Assembly (NCBI GenBank): GCA_037501455.1
Contig: CM074856.1
Location: forward strand, 21,597,001-21,661,000
Direction of reading: 5' to 3'
Source of the DNA: Lantana camara
Taxonomy: Eukaryota > Streptophyta > Magnoliopsida > Lamiales > Verbenaceae
Length of the DNA: 64,000 nt
Under the pieces are notes generated by a model, which made no database searches, was not told the origin of the DNA, and saw nothing but the letters and a program-made list of their open reading frames with translations. The position numbers and the translations under genes were made by a program. Of this stretch, positions 61,801-64,000 are shown one piece after another. The first letter of the stretch is position 1. Every line of letters begins with the position of its first letter.

Positions 61801-62040
61801 GCAAACATTTCGATATAGATTATTGATGCATTTGTAAATGTTGGATTATTGACATATTTGTAAATGTTGTATTATTGACGAATTTGCTCATGTTGGCGAA
61901 TAATTTGAATGGATGTTTGTGTTTGGAATATTAAATTTTAGATAATTCAATTGAATATTCAGTTGGATGATACTATTTTATGTTTTTAAAATCATTTCTG
62001 GTAATGATTATTTAGTTGTAAATAAATATAAAAAAAATAA
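58868..62040 (+). other. CACTA interior right of the virus, with possible captured or non-coding exons
   Basis: An AG-rich stretch at 59040-59400 includes a GGCGACGGAGAGAG-type imperfect tandem repeat (59205-59400) and an 87-codon frame at 59038-59301 that lacks a known domain. Intron-like boundaries occur at 59451 (ATGG|GTAAGT), 60089/60150 (CAG|TTCACAG ... AAGAG|GTAACA), about 61560-61611 (CTAG|CTGG ... CCGG|GTAAGG) and 61717 (TTCAG|GAG). They could be exons of a spliced transcript, from a decayed transposase gene or a captured host gene. No protein family is recognised. Confidence 0.35.
59205..59405 (+). repeat. GC-rich imperfect tandem repeat in the CACTA interior
   Basis: About six to seven units of roughly 25-33 bp sharing GGCGACGGAGAGAG. 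It stands out against the AT-rich surroundings. It may be the 5' leader of a transcript or a transposase-binding array. Confidence 0.6.
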
Positions 62041-62049
62041 AAAATAATT

Positions 62050-62490
62050 AATATTTTTTGCAACAAAAAATTTGGTTGCAAGTAATATAAAAAGTAAAAA
62101 TTAAATTATTTTTGCAACCGAATTTCGGTTGCAAAATAGGTAAATACTTTTAAGCTAAATTACAGCCAAAAAAAAAAAAAAAATGGTTGCAAAAGTCGGT
62201 TGCAAAACTAACATGCCATGTCAACTTTGCAACCGAATATTCGGTTGCAATTTTTGCAACAGAATATTCGGTTGCAAAGTGACGTGGCGCACCTGCCACG
62301 TCTGCGCATCTTGCAACTAGAAATTCGGTTGCTATTTCGGTTGCAAAGAATTCGGTTGCAAAATTCGGTTACTAAAGTTTGCAACCAGGGTTTTCGCAAC
62401 CGAATTTTTCGGTTGCAATTCTGTTACCAAACACTATTTTTCGGTTGCAAAGGGCCCTTTTTCGGTTGCAAATCCGGTTGCAAAAACCAT
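62050..62490. repeat. Right subterminal repeats of the CACTA element
   Basis: Dense TTGCAACCGAA and TTCGGTTGCAA copies in both orientations, including a perfect 24-bp palindrome at 62227-62250 centred on GAATATTC. They mirror the left array and end at the terminal inverted repeat. Confidence 0.85.
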
Positions 62491-63352
62491 GTTTTCTAGT
62501 AGTGCTCTAAGGCTTGCTTGTGGGATCACGCCCTTAAGAAGGACCACCTTGTTTCATGGAGGTGCAAAGTGTATAGTTGATACGTGCGTGATACATGAGG
62601 GTGCTTACTTTAATAAGTAAGTTCACTGAGGTGCCCCGTGTGAGAGGATTCCTAAATGGGAAAGGAAGTTTCTATTTCAGGAAATGGAAACTTCCAGATT
62701 AGGAAATATCTCACGAGTCATTGATGTGATTAATTGATCCTTAGACTTGAGGTTCCTTGTCACTTTATGAGTTAACTCTGTAGTCTTAGGTAAAAGCTTT
62801 AAAGGGTGTCACCTTAGACAACTGATTCAAGGCTTACGCTGGGGCTGCACAAGTGATTCATGAAAGTGAATGAGAATCAAGAAAGGACCTACACTTGCAT
62901 TTGCAAGGTGATCTCTTATTGTGTAAGTCATTCATATGCCATATGGAGTCCTTGGCCAAGGCAGTAGATCAAGACATCAAGAAAAGGGTTTCTTGGATTG
63001 AGATCAAATGGATATGAAATGCACTTAGCTTTAAGACCAGATTATTAGGGTTCTGATTATTCCCTTACCCTAGATCTTGGTTGAGAGATAGTAAGTAGGA
63101 GGATTGTATCTCACATGAATCAATGACTTAAAGGTTCTGTCGAATCTGAACATTCCAATTCAGCTAGGGGTTAAACACCTGTTGCTAGACTATGGTCGTT
63201 TAATCTGTGGACCGATTAATTAATTAGTGAATTAATTGATTGGGGTCACTGCTAATTGAATTGAGAACCTAGAGGGTCACACACAACAACTTGGTTACAT
63301 GAGTTGAGGCTTTAAAATGATTAAACGAGTTAATCGGGCCGAGAGGGTTCCA

Positions 63353-63418
63353 CACGTGTGAAACCACACGTGTGGGTCACGTGAGTGACACGTGTCATTA
63401 TGACACGTGTCTCACGTG
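63353..63418 (+). promoter_or_regulatory. Cluster of six G-boxes in LTR D2
   Basis: CACGTG occurs at 63353, 63367, 63378, 63389, 63404 and 63413, all within 66 bp and about 340 bp upstream of the TATA box at 63757. G-boxes bind plant bZIP and bHLH factors. LTR D1 keeps four of them (28782-28825). Confidence 0.7.
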
Positions 63419-64000
63419 AATATGTATATATATTGTATATATATATTAAATAATTAATTTGATAATTATTTAATAGACTTTGGTTTAATTTTGAATTAAA
63501 AAGAAAGTCTAATTTTGGAGAAAAATAATCTAGTTAATTAATTGTGAATTAATTAATTAGATAAAATAAGTTATTTATTTTAAATAAATAAAGTATAAAA
63601 TTATCCAAAAATAGTTTGGATATTTTTAGCTCTCTTGAAAGTTGATTTGAATTTGAATTCAAAGTCAAAGTCAAAATTACTTGATGATCAAGTAATAGGA
63701 GAGAGGGACCAAAATCCTTAGCCCATAAGGACTAGGATTTTCGGCCCTCCCCTTCCTATATATAGGGGAGCTCGAGCTCCCCTTAGAGCTAATCGAGAAT
63801 TCTTTTGGTTCATGTGTTGAACACCATCCTTTCTCCAAGATAAACAAAACCCTAGGTTAAGCCTAAACACTAACTAGAGAACTAGCATCCTTACTAGTTA
63901 GATTGTAGTCAAGTTGGTGGACTATCTCTAGAGAGCTTCAAGTTAGAAGTTTGAAGATTCGAGCTTTACCAAGGAGAGGGGATCAAGCCGCGAGAAGAGC

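Larger units (their letters stand above)
48307..62504. mobile_element. CACTA (En/Spm-type) DNA transposon, 14.2 kb, carrying an integrated pararetrovirus
   Basis: Ends start CACTACTAGAAAACATGG on both strands; the terminal inverted repeat is about 30 bp with one mismatch. The 3-bp target duplication CTC is at 48304-48306 and 62505-62507. LTR copy D1 shows the uninterrupted target, confirming the borders. Subterminal arrays of TTGCAACCGAA in both orientations (48330-48970 and 62050-62490) are the usual transposase-binding regions. I find no TnpD- or TnpA-like gene, so it is probably non-autonomous. Without the viral insert it is about 5.75 kb. Confidence 0.93.
48003..64000 (+). repeat. Second copy of the D-family LTR (D2), split by the CACTA element and cut by the window end
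   Basis: Pieces 48003-48306 and 62505-64000 align with solo LTR D1 (27620-29545) from its first base (TGTTAGGAATAGTG). About 150 bp of the LTR end lies beyond the window, so whether this is a solo LTR or part of a full element cannot be told. It has six CACGTG boxes at 63353-63418, a TATATATAGG box at 63757-63766 and the 20-bp palindrome at 63764-63783. Confidence 0.9.

Noticed and set aside
1..64000. tRNA or rRNA genes
   Set aside because: The tRNA-like words TGGTATCAGAGC are primer sites complementary to tRNA-Met; no cloverleaf or rRNA segment was recognised.

Overview
The window is nuclear DNA of a flowering plant, most likely a eudicot. It holds a spliced host gene with plant-type GT-AG introns, long LTR retrotransposons, CACTA, Mutator-like, hAT-like and Harbinger DNA transposons, and an integrated plant pararetrovirus. 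The DNA is AT-rich and there are no bacterial-type operons. The species cannot be named from the sequence. LAYOUT. 1-8460: one host gene on the minus strand, an FPA-like protein with two RRM domains and a SPOC domain; four exons give a 776-residue protein. 8461-10608: intergenic DNA with a broken PIF/Harbinger transposase. 10609-about 43300: a set of nested retroelements. An antisense gypsy-type LTR (10609-43300) was split by a solo LTR (11624-39006). That LTR was split by a Ty3/gypsy element (12199-36559, exact 5-bp target duplication GTTCG). The 5' LTR of the gypsy element holds a further nest of three solo LTRs (15652-26749, 16804-24373, 19182-23188), and its interior holds a solo LTR of a second family (27620-29545). 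A Mutator-like element with a perfect 9-bp duplication lies at 41247-42706. 43301-45654: a degenerate gag-like retroelement remnant. 45655-48002: an antisense LTR carrying a hAT-like element. 48003-64000: a second copy of the 27620-type LTR, split by a 14.2-kb CACTA transposon (48307-62504). THE MAIN OBJECT. Inside the CACTA element lies an endogenous caulimovirid-like pararetrovirus at 50423-58867. Its unit length is 8138 bp, and a 307-bp direct repeat that I read as identical at both ends makes it terminally redundant. All five reading frames are open: a 30K-type movement protein (351 aa); a capsid/zinc-knuckle/protease/reverse transcriptase/RNase H polyprotein (1440 aa); two small proteins (97 and 100 aa); and a 450-aa protein. 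The movement and polyprotein frames overlap by the four bases ATGA. The tRNA-Met primer site lies inside the terminal repeat, and no integrase is present, so this is a virus-type insertion and not an LTR retrotransposon. The only visible TATA-type promoter lies downstream of the genes, so this single copy should not make a full genomic RNA from its own promoter. ORDER OF EVENTS. Nesting dates the insertions: antisense LTRs first, then the solo LTR, the gypsy element and its nest; on the right, the LTR, then CACTA, then the virus. The virus is therefore the youngest event on the right side, in keeping with its open frames and matching ends.
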